From Nannochloropsis oceanica (lineage: Eukaryota; Sar; Eustigmatophyceae; Eustigmatales; Monodopsidaceae): DNA of 64,000 nucleotides. The position numbers were made by a program, and so were the translations under genes. The stretch covers positions 569,501 through 633,500 of the forward strand of contig CP038106.1 in the NCBI GenBank assembly GCA_004519485.1, given 5' to 3'. The stretch's first letter is position 1. The number at the start of each line of letters is the position of its first letter. Of the stretch, positions 1 to 11,929 are shown piece after piece. The notes below the pieces were generated by a model. The model was not told where the DNA came from. It searched no databases and saw nothing but the letters and a program-made list of their open reading frames with translations.

Positions 1-114
1 GTGGAGGACGCTGAGGGAGCGGTAAAAGAGGCGCTGGTAGCGGAAGCAGGGATGGAGGGAAGGAGGGGAAGCATCATGCTGCCGGCCGCGGTAGTAGTTG
101 CATCCTGCTTTTGA
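1..114 (+). CDS. C-terminal end of an unknown protein (partial)
   Basis: The first 37 codons of the window are open in frame 1 and end in TGA at 112-114. The tail is acidic and alanine-rich, then ends in a short hydrophobic stretch. An AATAAA-type signal follows at about 147-153, consistent with a gene end. Too little is present to name a family, and chance openness cannot be excluded. Confidence 0.3.
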   Translation: MEDAEGAVKEALVAEAGMEGRRGSIMLPAAVVVASCF

Positions 115-1417
115 GGGGAAGGAGAGGATGTTGTGAGATTGCGTGTGAAAATAAAAATGATTGTTCATTGGTGCTATTATAGCAATCTGTCAGATTAAAC
201 AGCGACGGGTCAAAGCAATGTACTCGGGGGGATGGCTCAGATCCAGGCACAATTTACTAGATGAGGGGGTCTGGTAAGCATCGCGCTTTAACTGGATCGA
301 CGACGAGCATACAGGACTACTCAGTACATTTCCGTATTGGTCCAATGGGGAGGAGGAAACCGACGTCTCCACATAACTCAAGGCGCAGGGAAAGGGACGT
401 GCATGGCTTGGGTGCAGATACATGATTTTGATAGGAAAGCATACATGCATATGGTAAAGGATTAGGGTGCAAGGAAAGGGACGTGCATGGCTAAAGTGCA
501 GATACATGATTTAAAGATGAAATCATACATGCATATGCTGGGTCTGAATGTCGCATGGGACGAGTGAGTGTACTCGTCCGCATCAGGCCGGGTAGGCTTC
601 CAGAACTGCTTGCAACTTGCACCACCTCCACCCACTTTTCTTGCCCATGCGAGGCCACGACGACCACAGAAATGTTCTCTCAAGCTGCAAGTCTCACTCC
701 ACGTACCTGGGAGAGGGTGACCATAGGCATCTTGGGACTTGCTGTAGTTGCTGTTGGTCGGACTGCTGCTGCTGCTGCTGCTGTTGCACCTTACGGCGAC
801 GATCTCCCCTGGGCCGCCTCCTGTCGTCTTCCCTGCGAGGAAGATGTGCCCGTGTGTAATGAGTGACGTGTATGTGCTGGGGTAACCAACCCACCAACCT
901 TGTGCTGTCACACAGTGTGAAACAATTATGGACAAGCATTTGCGCGGTGAATAATCGAAGGAGGAAGGGGGCGAGAACTCGAGAATTCCAATCCAAACTG
1001 TATTCTGGGAGCACTAAGCTCGGTTCGACCATCGAGTGCAAGTGAAGAGAAATCTTCAGGCAGTAGGTCGAAAGCACGTAAGCACACCCGAACATTGAGG
1101 GAGATTTTGTTTAAAGCCCCGCCGTGTGGGGCGACATCTCCGCGTAGAGCAGGCCATCTTGCCATTGTTGTTCCCTTCTGTTGCGTAGCAGCTGCGCAGG
1201 ACAAATAAGGCTTGTCAAGGCCAACGGTGAAGGATGACGGCTTTGACGTCGCTGAGGCCCGAAATCCCGAGGGTGTGGCATCATCCAACAAATAAGAGCA
1301 AAACGTCCCAAGCAAACTTGTCTTTTGGGAGCATTTTGATTCCTCATTAATTATAAATCAGGCATAGGAGGCTCCACGACCCCTTTTAGGGTACAACATC
1401 ATTTCTGCCAAGAGTTT
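115..1417. other. Intergenic region, no gene recognised
   Basis: Short open frames occur on both strands but are low in complexity (a CTG/CAG run at about 764-784) and resemble no family. The stretch holds a two-copy tandem repeat (listed separately) and otherwise nothing I can support. Missing 5' parts of the broken ligase gene could lie in its right end. Confidence 0.5.
382..537. repeat. Two-copy imperfect tandem repeat, period 84 bp
   Basis: A unit of about 72 bases containing GGGACGTGCATGGCT, then GTGCAGATACATGATTT, then CATACATGCATATG occurs at about 382-453 and again at 466-537. The copies differ by a few substitutions and small indels. It lies between genes. Confidence 0.75.
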
Positions 1418-3062
1418 TTGATTAATTGCAAATCGCTTGTCCTTGCCCTATTTTTCCCCTGCAGTTTTTCAACGCGCAATGGGTCGGCCATAGTCAAGCT
1501 CGACCCGGCCGCCCCTCCCGAGCAACCCAACTTCACGGACTTCTCGGGGTTCCCCTTACTCCGACACGGTCAGTTATCATGTGTAGATACAGACACTTTG
1601 GTGCAAAGCATGACCTTGCTTCGAAAGGAGCTTGGGAGGAAGGATGAGGCATCAAAAGGGGGAGGGCCGCTGAACGCCTTATTCTGTCACACGTATGCAC
1701 GCCGCCAACTCGAGGCAATGGTGCAGGAGCTGGACCAAAGAGATGCGATGATGGACCAGTACATAAAAAAGGAGAAATACCTATTTTTGTCTTCAGAAGC
1801 AGCTCCTCAAAGAAAGAAAACAGCTCGTCCCATGGCAGGACAAATGTGAAGACTTGGCCACCACTATTATCTCTAGCTCGCTTCCTGAAAGCACCATCGC
1901 CACCGCCTGCCACATCTGCTGCGTCATCTTCTTGGCCAGAGGTTCAGTGCATAGTAACCAACGTTTTTGCTGATGCATTTCCTGACTGGTGGCGCTGGCC
2001 TGGGGATATTCAGGGTGATGACGACAGCAGCATGGATGCACCACCATCCAGGCCGCAAGACGAAACATGGCATATGCTCTGGACCTGGAGCAAGCCCCGG
2101 ATGGAGTCTGCGTCTCTGCTCGCCCACCAGCAAGTAAATCATATTCCCCGCTCGCAGGATCTGACGCGCAAGGACTTCCTCGTCCGGCACTTGGACAGGC
2201 ACATGGCTTTGAGCAGCAGCAGCAGCAGCAGCACGGGTGGTTCGCGAGTTTGCGGCAGGCACCAAAAATCCTCCTCTCTACTCAGTTACACAAAGAAATC
2301 GACATATCCTTTCTTCCACATCATGCCTCAAACGTTTGCTTTGCCACAGGCCTACACAAGCTTCGTCGCCACCTTCCGCGATGGGTCCAGCTTTTCCTCC
2401 TCCTCCTCCTCATCTTTCTCGGACAACATTTCGATTATTAAACCTTTCAAGGCTTCGCGAGGACGTGGCATTAAACTGGTGAATGGTATTCTGGACGTTA
2501 TCCATAGCGAGCCTGTCGTAATACAAAGATATGTGAGTAAGCCTTTGCTTCTGAACGGCTACATTGACCTGCGGCTGTACGTGCTCGTCAATTCCTTCCA
2601 ACCGACCCTCGAGGCCTTTACACAGAGGGTTTTGCTCGTTTTTGCACGGCGCCCTTCGAGCTCTACGACTTGAGCAATAAACTTCCACACGTCAGCAACA
2701 GTAGTGTCCAGACACGCAAAACCATTCGAGGTCAAGGCCCGCCTCTGCCGGGCAACAACCCTCTCCGATCAGCACCATCTGCGGATGTGGGCGGAAGCAA
2801 GCTGCGGCTGTCCTACCTGTGGCAGCACTTGAGGGATGGCCACGGGATTGACACTTCTGCTGTATGGAGTGAAATTGTGGGTATGATTCTTAAGAGCTAG
2901 GTGTGTGTGGAGGATGTCATTCCCTCACAGCCGGGGGCTTTTGAATTATTTGGGTTTGATGTCTTGTTGGACACGGAGCTTCGGCCCTGGCTATTGGAGG
3001 TCAATGCCTCGCCTTCCTTGGCACGAGACCATACGTTGGACAAGGAGGGAAGGAAGCTTTGA
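1418..3062 (+). pseudogene. Tubulin tyrosine ligase-like (TTLL) family, decayed
   Basis: TTLL enzymes add glutamate, glycine or tyrosine to tubulin tails, mostly on axonemes and centrioles. A coiled coil (about 1580-1930) precedes TTL-domain blocks in the family order: VNHIPRSQDLTRKDFL near 2130-2175, FHIMPQTFALP near 2320, ASRGRGIKLVNG near 2453, DLRLYVLVNSF near 2567, and [11 protein letters not shown]...LLEVNASPS near 2940-3020. These blocks do not share one frame. Frame 2 passes to frame 3 near 1795, to frame 1 between about 1930 and 1960, and to frame 3 near 2610. An in-frame TAG lies at 2898-2900 inside a conserved stretch (IVGMILKS-stop-VCVED). No convincing ATG or splice pairs repair this. 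A 24-base GT-AG segment at 2877-2900 would remove the stop but is implausibly short. Neighbouring genes are intact, so a pseudogene is likelier than sequencing error. Confidence 0.8.
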
Positions 3063-3445
3063 TCATCGATACAATGAAGGTGGTCATGCGGGAGGAACAG
3101 AAGTAGGATAAGAGGGAAAGTGGGGAGAAATTGGGAGGGAACCAACGATTGTGTCCTGGCACTAAGGCTCACCGTAAGGTGTAGGCCTATAAGCGTCGCT
3201 ACGTACGCACAACAAACAAGATAAATGCTTTCAAGTGAGAAAAAGAAAACGAGTGTCAAATGGTTTCGATGATAAGAAAACGATTTACACATTGATGACT
3301 GAAAAAATCTCGGCTTCGCTCGCTCCGCTCATACGATACCTGATTTCTTTATTTCGCGTCTAGAAAACACTCCCTCTCTTTTTTCTTTACAACCTGGTAC
3401 ACCCACAAAATCGTTTTGCTCCATCCCTCTCTTCGCTATAAAACT
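3063..3445. other. Tail-to-tail spacer
   Basis: This spacer lies between the decayed ligase gene and the oppositely oriented transhydrogenase. It is relatively AT-rich in its second half and would hold both 3' untranslated regions. No gene is seen. Confidence 0.5.
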
Positions 3446-5276
3446 TTAAGGCGACGACGCCGCCCCATGGTCCGACAAGTCAGTATACCCCGCCAAGGCC
3501 AACCTCTTCAATCCATTAAACGCCGCCACCCGATATGACTCGGCAAATGTCGGGTAATTGAAAACATTTTCCGTCAAAAAATGCATATCCAGATTCATAT
3601 CCATCGCTACTTGGCCCACATGCACAATTTCCGTCGCACTCTCACCCATACAATGCACGCCCAAAATTTTCAATGTCTCCGCATGGAACAAAATCTTCAA
3701 CATCCCATTACTCCCCCCCATCATCTGCCCCTTCGCCAACTCATCATATCTCGCCACGCCCATCTCATAGGGAATCTTTTGCTGTGTTAACTGCTGCTCC
3801 GTGTAGCCCACCATCGAAATCTCCGGGATTGTGTAGATTCCATACGGGAAACCCCCAAAGGCCTTATTTGCCTCCTCCCCCTCCTCCCCCCACATGTGAT
3901 GCGCCGCCATCCGCCCCTGCTGCGAGGAGGTCGAGGCCAGGGCAGGAAATCCAATACAATCGCCAGCGGCATATAACCACGGGACAGATGTTTGATAGTT
4001 ATCATTGATCGTCAAAAGCCCTCGTTTATTCACCTCCAAACCCGTCTTTTCCAAGCACAATCCCGCCGTGTTCCCTTGCCTCCCCACGGTGTACAACAGG
4101 CAATCCCCCCTCAGCACTTTGCCGCTCGCCATATCCGCTACCACATGATCACCCTCAATCCGAGCACTCAACACCTCCTCCCCCAACAAAAACCGAGCCC
4201 CCTTCTGACGCATTTCATATTCCAAGCTCTGGATGATCTCTTTATCCGCGAACGTCAAGATATCCGGACGTCCATCAATCACCGTTACCCTCGACCCGGG
4301 GATAACATTAAACATACTCGCATACTCCATCCCAATCACGCCCGCCCCCACCACAATCAGCTCCCGCGGTACCTTCTGAATCGACCCACTGAGCAAATCA
4401 TCACTATCAATGATGTGCACCCCGTCAAATTCAAAATCGGGCCTGCGGGCTGGCGTTGTCCCCACAGCCACCAACATCTTCTCCGCCGTGAACGGCTTGC
4501 TATACGGTTCCACCTCAAGCCCCGCCCCTGGTGTACCTATGGCGTGCTCTTTCTTTCGGTCTTCAATCTCCAAGGCCGCCGAGGTGACTTGCACCGACTT
4601 CTCTTCCCCCGTAAATTGTGCCGTGCCATAGATGTGGGTAATGCCGTATTGCCGAAAACGATTCCGCATCACATCCTTCTCGCCCTTTACCACCATTGAG
4701 ACACGATGCAGTATCCCCTCCATACTGATGCGATCCGATGGCGCGTAGACCTTGCCGTAAAAGCCTTGGTGCCGATAGCCCGTCAGATGAAGGACGGCCT
4801 CTCGAAACGTTTTGCTAGGTATCGTGCCCGTGTTGACGCACACCCCACCAAGCATACCGGGCTTGTCAATGACAGCAACCCTCTTGCCACGTCGGCTGGA
4901 AGAGATGGCGCAGGCTTGGGCGGCTGTAATTGTGGGGAAGGAGGGAGGGAGAGAGAAGGGAGTGAGACGGTTGAATGTTAATCGAATCAAAATCAAACCC
5001 TACTCTACTCAAATGAGTTAACTAACCTGGACCAGAGCCTATTACAATAAGATCAAAATCAGGTTTGCCCGCATGCGCACCAGCGGTGGGAAAGGGGTTG
5101 GCGTTGGCGGGATGTATGGGGACTTTAGTGGTGGCCTCGTCGTCCTTTTTCGAGGCGCTGTCGTTGGCAAATGCACGGCAACTCTGCTGGGACATTATGG
5201 GGAGGCGGACGCGCGGTAGCCCCGCAACGACAGGTAGCAGACGTCTCCTGACTGCGCTACCAGCTGCCATCAGCAT
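3446..5276 (-). CDS. sthA: Soluble pyridine nucleotide transhydrogenase (SthA type), mitochondrial form
   Basis: This flavoprotein is predicted to transfer hydride between NADPH and NAD+. Exons are 5027-5276 and 3446-4923, with the 103-base intron splitting the GSGPAA codons; the product is 575 aa. Residues 1-36 are arginine-rich and end in CRAFA, a likely mitochondrial presequence. The FAD-binding GSGPAA is near residue 80. GGVCVNTGTIPS (109-120) has threonine where dihydrolipoamide dehydrogenases carry the second redox cysteine, the mark of SthA rather than a disulfide reductase. A second dinucleotide motif, GAGVIG, is at 276-281, the AAGDCIG FAD motif follows, and the dimerisation domain is C-terminal. 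SthA is best known from bacteria, so a eukaryotic organellar copy is notable. Plastid targeting is a less likely alternative. Confidence 0.88.
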
Positions 5277-6139
5277 GGTTAGTGCTGCTGCTGTGTGTGG
5301 AGTCGTGTATGGGCAAGGGATGAGGGGAAGGTGAGGGGCGAAAGTTGGTCCTCCGAAAGGAATGCAAAGTAGCCCGTGGAAGAGGCGAGCAGTCCCGCCG
5401 CCGTGGTATGCTGCAGACTGTACAGCTATTAATACTGGAGGCAGCATCTCCCTGCCTCTTATGTGTGAGTGTGGCCAAGGCCTTGAAGGGCCAGGACGGC
5501 GGCAGTTATGACGAGGAGATGCGCGACCAGAAAGCTCCACGCACGAGACAAGTGCCATCACCTTGACCCGACATTCGCCGCGTCCATGAGGGCATTCTGT
5601 ACGTGTGTTGTGGAGGTGGACATGGTGCGATGGTGTATATGTGTGGCATAGTGGGCACCGTTGACGAGATGCTCTGAGCATTTGGCGAGTGACGGCCACC
5701 TGCGGTCAGGCGGCCTTCCTCCTGAGTCGGGAGCGCGTGTTCCAGAGTGTATGTGTTGAGTGTTAATGATGGTGCTGTCCGTATCGCTGTAGTGGTGGTG
5801 CAGGTATTGCTTGAGCGTTATCAAGGAACAAAAGGAGACACGCCGGTCCCGTCAAAGCCGATGTGAGGACCTTGCTTGACCTTGCTTGGCCTTAGTAGTG
5901 GCTTCTAGTTTGGCTTAAGGGAGGGGGTCGACGCCTCCAAACCCCAACGCGTGTTTTTGTGTCCGTATCATTTATTTTCTTCGACTTTTGCATTTGTTCT
6001 CACTCTCTTTCATTTTCTGGGCAACTCCTACTTTGACCTTGCACTCATTGCCTCATTAATGTATCTTGTGGCCTGCGGGAGCTGGCTTCACATCCCGACC
6101 ATTCTCCTTCCACGCTCTATATACACCACTCTCCACATG
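5277..6139. other. Upstream region of the transhydrogenase gene
   Basis: About 860 bases lie between two minus-strand genes. It would hold the transhydrogenase promoter and 5' untranslated region, then the 3' end of the COP9 subunit gene. The short open frames are not conserved-looking. No gene is seen. Confidence 0.5.
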
Positions 6140-7959
6140 TTACTTATTCCGCGGCCGGCTCGTCGGCTCTCGATTGCTCTTCCGCTTGAACCGTCCCTCC
6201 GCCGCCGACTTCCGACGTCCTCCCACTCCCCCTCCTCCTCCTCCAACTCCCTCCCCGGGGAAGAACGCCTCAATGTCATCGTACCCGTCCATCCCGTCAA
6301 AACCACCCACCCCTCCTCCTCCTCCCCCTCCTCCTCGATACGGCTGCACTCCTGTGTTTAATTGGGTCTTGACTTGCTCGAACTGCTGGACGTACTTGTG
6401 CCGTTGCTGCTGCAGTTCGGCGCGGCCAGCGTGGATGTCGCTGATGAAAAGGGATGAAAGGAGGGAGGGAAACGGGGGAGGAAATGTGAGAAGTGAGAGG
6501 TAAGGCTTCCCAAAGCATGTCATTCAGAATATTTAGGACTGTAGCCGCACTGTCCCATTTGATGCAGACGTGAGAAAGAAAGACAAAAACAACCAATACC
6601 GATCCACCGACCGAGCCTCGAGAAGAAAAACGAGAAATTAACATACCGCATGCGCTCTTCAAAATTCTCCAGCAGCATCTCAGCGTTTCCTAACCTGGTG
6701 GAAGAAAGAAGGCATGTAAGAATCACAAGGAAGGAGGCATGCAAGAATCACATCAGAAAGGAGGCACGTAAGAATCACATAAGGACAAAGAGGCACGGCA
6801 GATATTCTGCTTCTCCTTCTTCCTGACCCAACCATCCCTTCTCACCCCTCCCCTCCATCCCGAACTCACCACTTCCGCAGCTTGCCGATCATACCCTCCA
6901 CGTCCTCCAAACGCACATCCCGTCCCACTGCGCCCTTCACTCGAAACAGGCCGCGGCGTTGATCCAACCTCCCGGATAGAAAGCCCATGTATATGGCCTC
7001 AATGATCAGGTCTTCGACCTCGCGGACATTGCCGTCAAGGCCGAGTGCTTGGAAGAGGGTGGCGTAAGGGATGCTCTGTTGGTGGTCGTTGTGAGTGTTT
7101 GAGAGGGTGATGATGGATGTCGATTTTTCTTTTCATGGTTTTCACTTATGACGATATTTTTTTCTCTGTCGGGAAATGCAAGACGCAGGTGTTTCTTCTT
7201 CTTCCGTCCCTCTTTCCCTCCCTCCTTCTCCTTTACCTCGTGCTTGTGTGCCAAGGTCAGCATGGTCAACAGCCGGAGCTTGCGGAGCTGCGGCGTCGTC
7301 AGCTCGGGAAGATTAGCGGTCGTGCGTTGGTCTATGGGTTACAAATTTAAATAACAAGGAGTATGGGTGCGCGTGTTCATGCCTTTGGCACAAGGGGGGG
7401 AGGGAAGGAGGGAGGGAGGGAGGGAGGGAGGGAGGGGAGGGGAGGGGAGGAAGGACCAAGAACGATCAAGGCCCACATACTCTGATAGTCGGCATAGGTC
7501 CCGTAGGCAAAAATCTCCAGAAGCTTAAGGGAGGGCTCATGCTCCGTACCCCGTAACTGTATATATATATATATTTATAACCATGAGGAATAGGTATATT
7601 GAGGAGGGGCAAAGCACCATTTACACGTACCGCTTGCATGCTCTGCATGGCCAACAGCTCCCCAAAGACGACTATCTTGCGCGTGGATAGGACCTTTTTA
7701 GGGGAGGAAGGACAGGGCGTGGGTTGCGATGAGTTGTGTGGTTCGTCGTCTCCTTTCCTTGCTCTGCGACTGCGGGCGGCTCCTCCCTCCCTTCCCACCC
7801 TCCTTCCCCTCCTCCCTCTCGAAGCTAGTCCCTTACCTGCTGGATGAGCGCCGCACAGCCATTTCCTTTTGTTCCCTTGGCCAGGATGGTAAACTGCTCC
7901 AAGGCCCCCGCGCCCGCGTCCGAGTTCATGGTTTCCTGGGTGATGGTGATCGAGGGCAT
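6140..7959 (-). CDS. CSN7: COP9 signalosome subunit 7
   Basis: This is a scaffold subunit of the COP9 signalosome, which removes NEDD8 from cullin-RING ligases. Seven exons keep phase throughout: 7837-7959, 7631-7693, 7481-7556, 7237-7331, 6870-7075, 6647-6694 and 6140-6440, giving 303 aa. The N-terminus has LEQFTILAKGT, then VFGELLAM and LEIFAYGTYADYQ, all in CSN7 order. The PCI winged-helix region includes LPELTTPQLRKLRLLTML and SIPYATLFQALGL, ending in VEDLIIEAIYMGFLSGRLDQ. After a helix comes a glycine-rich C-terminal tail with a KRKSNRE-like basic end. Seven introns' worth of splitting is unusual here, as most neighbours have none to two. The start codon is shared closely with the divergent IFT144 gene. 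Confidence 0.9.
7396..7452. repeat. GGGAGGGA tract in a CSN7 intron
   Basis: The plus strand carries tandem GGGA/GGGGA units, so the transcribed minus strand reads CCCTCCCT. It lies in the intron between exons 3 and 4 of CSN7. Confidence 0.85.
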
Positions 7960-8337
7960 GGAAAGGTAGGTGGTATTGGGTGGAGGCAATACAAGCAGGC
8001 ATCCATCTAGAGCCACGGCAGTAGGAAGCGCGTATCGCCTTCTTCTCCACTGTCTTACAGCATAATTGTGCGTGGTAGTTTGTGGCCAATGATGTGGGGT
8101 CGTGGTGTATTGAGAGAATAGGCTGAATTCCTTCGTTTGGGCGAGTGCCAGTCCTCGAACCTCCCCGCCATCATTTTGGGCAACCATTTTCACCCACCAA
8201 GGCCGCCAGTGAGGATATACGCCTCATACCGCAGCAGAAAGACAGCTTTGTCTATCTCTTCTATAAACTCATCAGGCCTCGAGCTTTATTCAGATCAAGT
8301 ATTTCTTTTTTTCACCCCTCCAACCCACAACAAGGCC
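7960..8337. promoter_or_regulatory. Shared upstream region of CSN7 and IFT144
   Basis: The 378 bases separate two divergent start codons, so this is the probable bidirectional promoter. A pyrimidine-rich stretch followed by CAACAAG just before 8336 could also be a splice acceptor, which would place a short upstream IFT144 exon here. Confidence 0.45.
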
Positions 8338-11300
8338 ATGCTCCATGCGACGTACAAAAATTTGGCGGCCTACGCCCCTGTCACCGCAGGAAATGTCACA
8401 GTTGTGGCTGCAAGCGGTGTCAAAGACGAACCAAAAACGATATGCGTGCTATCTGTGGCCGACACAGGCTTGAAAGACGAGTTTGTTGAAGTCCACTCAT
8501 CCTCCTCCTCCTCCTCCTCCTCCTCCTCCTCCTCCCTCTCTCGTCTGGCTCTTGGCGGCCGTCACCTTGCCGTCGGCTTCGAGGGCAACCAAAAAATGTT
8601 GCGCCTATATGACACCACCACTCCCTCAAAAAAAGAGGCGGTGGATCTCAAGTACCCTGCCGAGGTCCAGCAGCTATGTCTCAATCAGCAGTATGCGGCC
8701 GCGCTGCTGGCGACCTTACCACCGCAGGTGGTCCTGCATGCCCTGGAGGAGGAAGCGCCTTTTCGTAGGAAGAACAAGCTTTCTGTTGTGATAGGATTAA
8801 ATTGCACAGGGCTAGAACAATGGTTTGGCATAGGTAAGTGCTTGATCTTGCCACGGGGGGAAGCACCCAAAGTGACAATTTTTCTTTTCCCCATCCCTTC
8901 CCTCAGATAATAGATGCCAAGGAGCCGTGCTCACTTGTATTGCCCTGACAGATCAGTTCCTCTTCTTGGGAGATGATCATGGCAAGGTACATTTTTTTGT
9001 TGTGCCTTTTCCGGAGCTATTTCCAATATCATTCTCATCCTCTCTCTTGTTCCTACGAAATGCGCACACTCTAGATTCATGTCTTCTCACTCTCCGCATG
9101 GAATCACTTTTCAAGTGGAGACACCCACTCGTTAAAGTCGCCCATACAGAGTCTCCATCCAAACGCGTTAGGCACCCGTGTCCTGGTCATCGATGGAGGC
9201 CGCGCTGGCCATGTGTATGATCCGACCGCCCACGACGCCAAGCACATGTTTCTGCCTCTGCCCGATTTTCCAACAGAGCAGAGGGTGACCAAGGTATTAT
9301 GGGACTTGGTCGACCGGCACGCAGTACATATTGTGGGTGGCAACAATCATCTACATACGTACGTGTATGCGGCCTCGAGTATGGCTGGGCCGAGCGTTGC
9401 CAACGTCGGACCTCTGGACATCTCGGAGGATGGCGATATTACAATGAGCCCGTGCGCCTACGATTTCGTAACCGCCGAGCATGGGATGCCTGTCCTTGCC
9501 AACGGGGGGCGTCTGCTGTGTGTGGGGCGAAAGAAGCCTCGATGCGTCCTGGCACCGTCCTACCCCGATGATGGCACAGGTGATGAGGTGGAGAGTGTCA
9601 CTGGCATGACGGAGCGCTTCAAAAAGTGCCTTGCCCTTTTGCATTTTGGCGACGCCGGCACGTTTGCCCGCCGCCTGAACAATCGAGCATGCTGGCTAGC
9701 CTTGAGCAGCAAGGCAATAGAACTCTTAGATCTTCCCACGGCCATTTGGGTGTATCGCACTCTGGGGGACGCCGGTATGGTGCTGGGGTTGGAGAAGATC
9801 CAGCAGGTAGAGAATCAGCACCTGCTCGCGGGTCACATAGCCGTACTGTTTGGGCGGTATACCCAAGCCGAAAAGCTATTTTTGGCCTCGACCTACCCGG
9901 CTGCCGCTGTAGACATGCGCCGAAACTTGCTACAATTTCAGCAGGCTCTGAAGCTGGCGCGTGTCGTGGCCCCTCAAGACGTGACACATGTGGCTGTGCA
10001 ATATGGGCAGCAGCTTGAATTGCAAGATGGCGACTACGATGGCGCTCTTCGTGTTTACGGGATGGTAGAGGGACAATTACTAAGTGCTGTTGGTAACTTG
10101 TCGCCGCAGCATCACTCTTTCCTCCTGGCGACTTGTAGAGGCGGGAGTGCCCGGTGCATGCTACGGATCGGCCATGTGCGCAAGGGCATGGCTCTTGCAC
10201 TGGCTTTGCTAGAGTGTGGCGACATGTACAACCACAACGGAACACAAGAGTCTATAAGTAATCTGCTGCAGCTCGCTTTAGTAGAGTGTGCGCGCATCCT
10301 CGAAAGTACCAAAGCTACCTGGCTCGAAGCCGCAACCTTATACAAACGCGCAGGCAAAGACGAACACGCCGCCAAAATATATATTGAAGCCAAGGCGTTA
10401 GAACAAGCGGCGCCGCTCTTGGACCGAGTGGCGCTGCCGAAACTGCACAATTTGTTTGCCAAGGCATGCGAGAAAGAAGGCAACTATGCCAGTGCTATTA
10501 CAGCGTACGAAAAAGCTCACGACCAAGACAGTGTGATCCGCTTATGTTTGCGAGAAGACCCCCCGAAGGCATACGAGTTGATTCGGGAGACGGCGTCCGC
10601 CACGGCAGCTCTTTTGGCTGCCAAATATTGTCGAGAGGTTGGGGACATGGTTCACTGTTTGGAATTTCTGTTATTGGCACAGCAAAATGAGGAGGCCTTC
10701 GAGATTGCCAAGGCTGGTCAAGTTGTAGAAACGTACGCCCAGCTCTTGCTGACCCAAGGCTGTGACGTGCAACACATCCTTGACTATTACAAACAAAGTC
10801 GCGCATGGACCGATGCCGGGCGCTTGTATCACCGTCTGGACAAGCCAGCCAACGCAATACCATTGCTGCTGCAAGGCGGCGCAGTCGAGGAGGCAATTCA
10901 AATTGTGACAACGGTAGAGGACGCCTCGAAAAAAGAAGCCAAGGACATTATGGTGGCTTTCCTCAGTGATGGCCCGGGCAAGGACTGGCGGTACCTGGCC
11001 CAACTCTTTTCTGCGCTGGGTGATGGTCCCCAGGTGGTCCGTGTTGCATTGTCGCGAGCTGACCAAGAGCAAAGGACTGAAAACTATGTCGAGGCACGCA
11101 GCATTGTCCATGCAGCAATTCATGACCTACAGAGCTTGGGCGTGCCTTTGTCGCTTCTTGGGCCTGTTCAAACGAGATTCATGGTCCTACATTCTTATTG
11201 CCTCGTAAAAGTCCTGTTACGCCATGATCACCACGAGTCAGCCGCCCGTCTACTGCTGCGTGTGGTCAAGCATGTCAAATGCTTTCCAGGCCAGCGAGTG

Positions 11301-11810
11301 CGCCTTCTCACGTCTGTCGTGCTCCAATGCCAGCGGGTTGGCCTGACCGCAGCCGCCTATCAACACGCGTTGACTCTGATTGCAGATCCTCAATACCAAC
11401 AAGGGATGGATTCCAAGATCCGCCGCAAAGTCGAGAACATCGTGCGCCGACATGGGGCAGAACAAGAGGACGGCGGCAGCACTGGCCTCGATGACGAAGC
11501 CATGTCACCTTGTCCTTTCTGCAACACCTTTCTTCCATTGACTGAGCTGCAGTGTCCAGGCTTGCATGCAACATCGATCCCGATGTGCATTGTCTCAGGC
11601 CGCCATATGGAACGAGAGGATTGGTGCCTCTGCCCCAACTCACGATTGCCGGCTCTCTACTCTGCATACCTTGACTACATAGAGATAGAAGGGAAGGAGG
11701 CCAAGGAGGTGGTCGACCCTGTGTGCGGGAGACCTGTGACCGCGATGCAGCTGATACGCGTAGCGCCCGCAGGTGTGGATGCTGCTCTTGCCAAGTACAA
11801 GGCAAATTGA
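8338..11810 (+). CDS. IFT144: Intraflagellar transport protein 144 (WDR19), N-terminally shortened
   Basis: This is an IFT-A subunit for retrograde transport in cilia. Exons are 8338-8833, 8907-8986 and 9075-11810, all in phase, giving 1103 aa. The start corresponds to roughly residue 370-390 of human WDR19 (about 1340 aa). The second beta-propeller is present, with a poly-serine (TCC)n insert at 8497-8535, and then a long TPR-type solenoid. Matches to WDR19 include WVYRTLGDAGMVLGLEKI, LLAGHIAVLFGRYTQAEKLF and GQRVRLLTSVVLQCQRVGL. The first propeller cannot fit before the start, because CSN7 begins 378 bases away. The C-terminal zinc ribbons keep CPFC but read CPGL, CPNS and DPVC where WDR19 has CPGC, CPHC and CPMC. 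The solenoid frame is open, so the gene is either used in altered form or recently released from constraint. Confidence 0.85.
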
Positions 11811-11929
11811 CTGAAATGAGGATTAAACCTTATTATAATGACCGCTGATATACATATTGCCGGACACTTAGAGGCAAATAGCCCAACTGAATCAACATAT
11901 ATTACTTTCTTTCGAATACGCTCGAATAC

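Noticed and set aside
2877-2900. A 24-base GT...AG segment in the TTLL gene that would remove the in-frame TAG if spliced.
   Set aside because: Far shorter than any other intron here (the shortest seen is about 73 bases), and the flanking residues align to the family straight through the stop.
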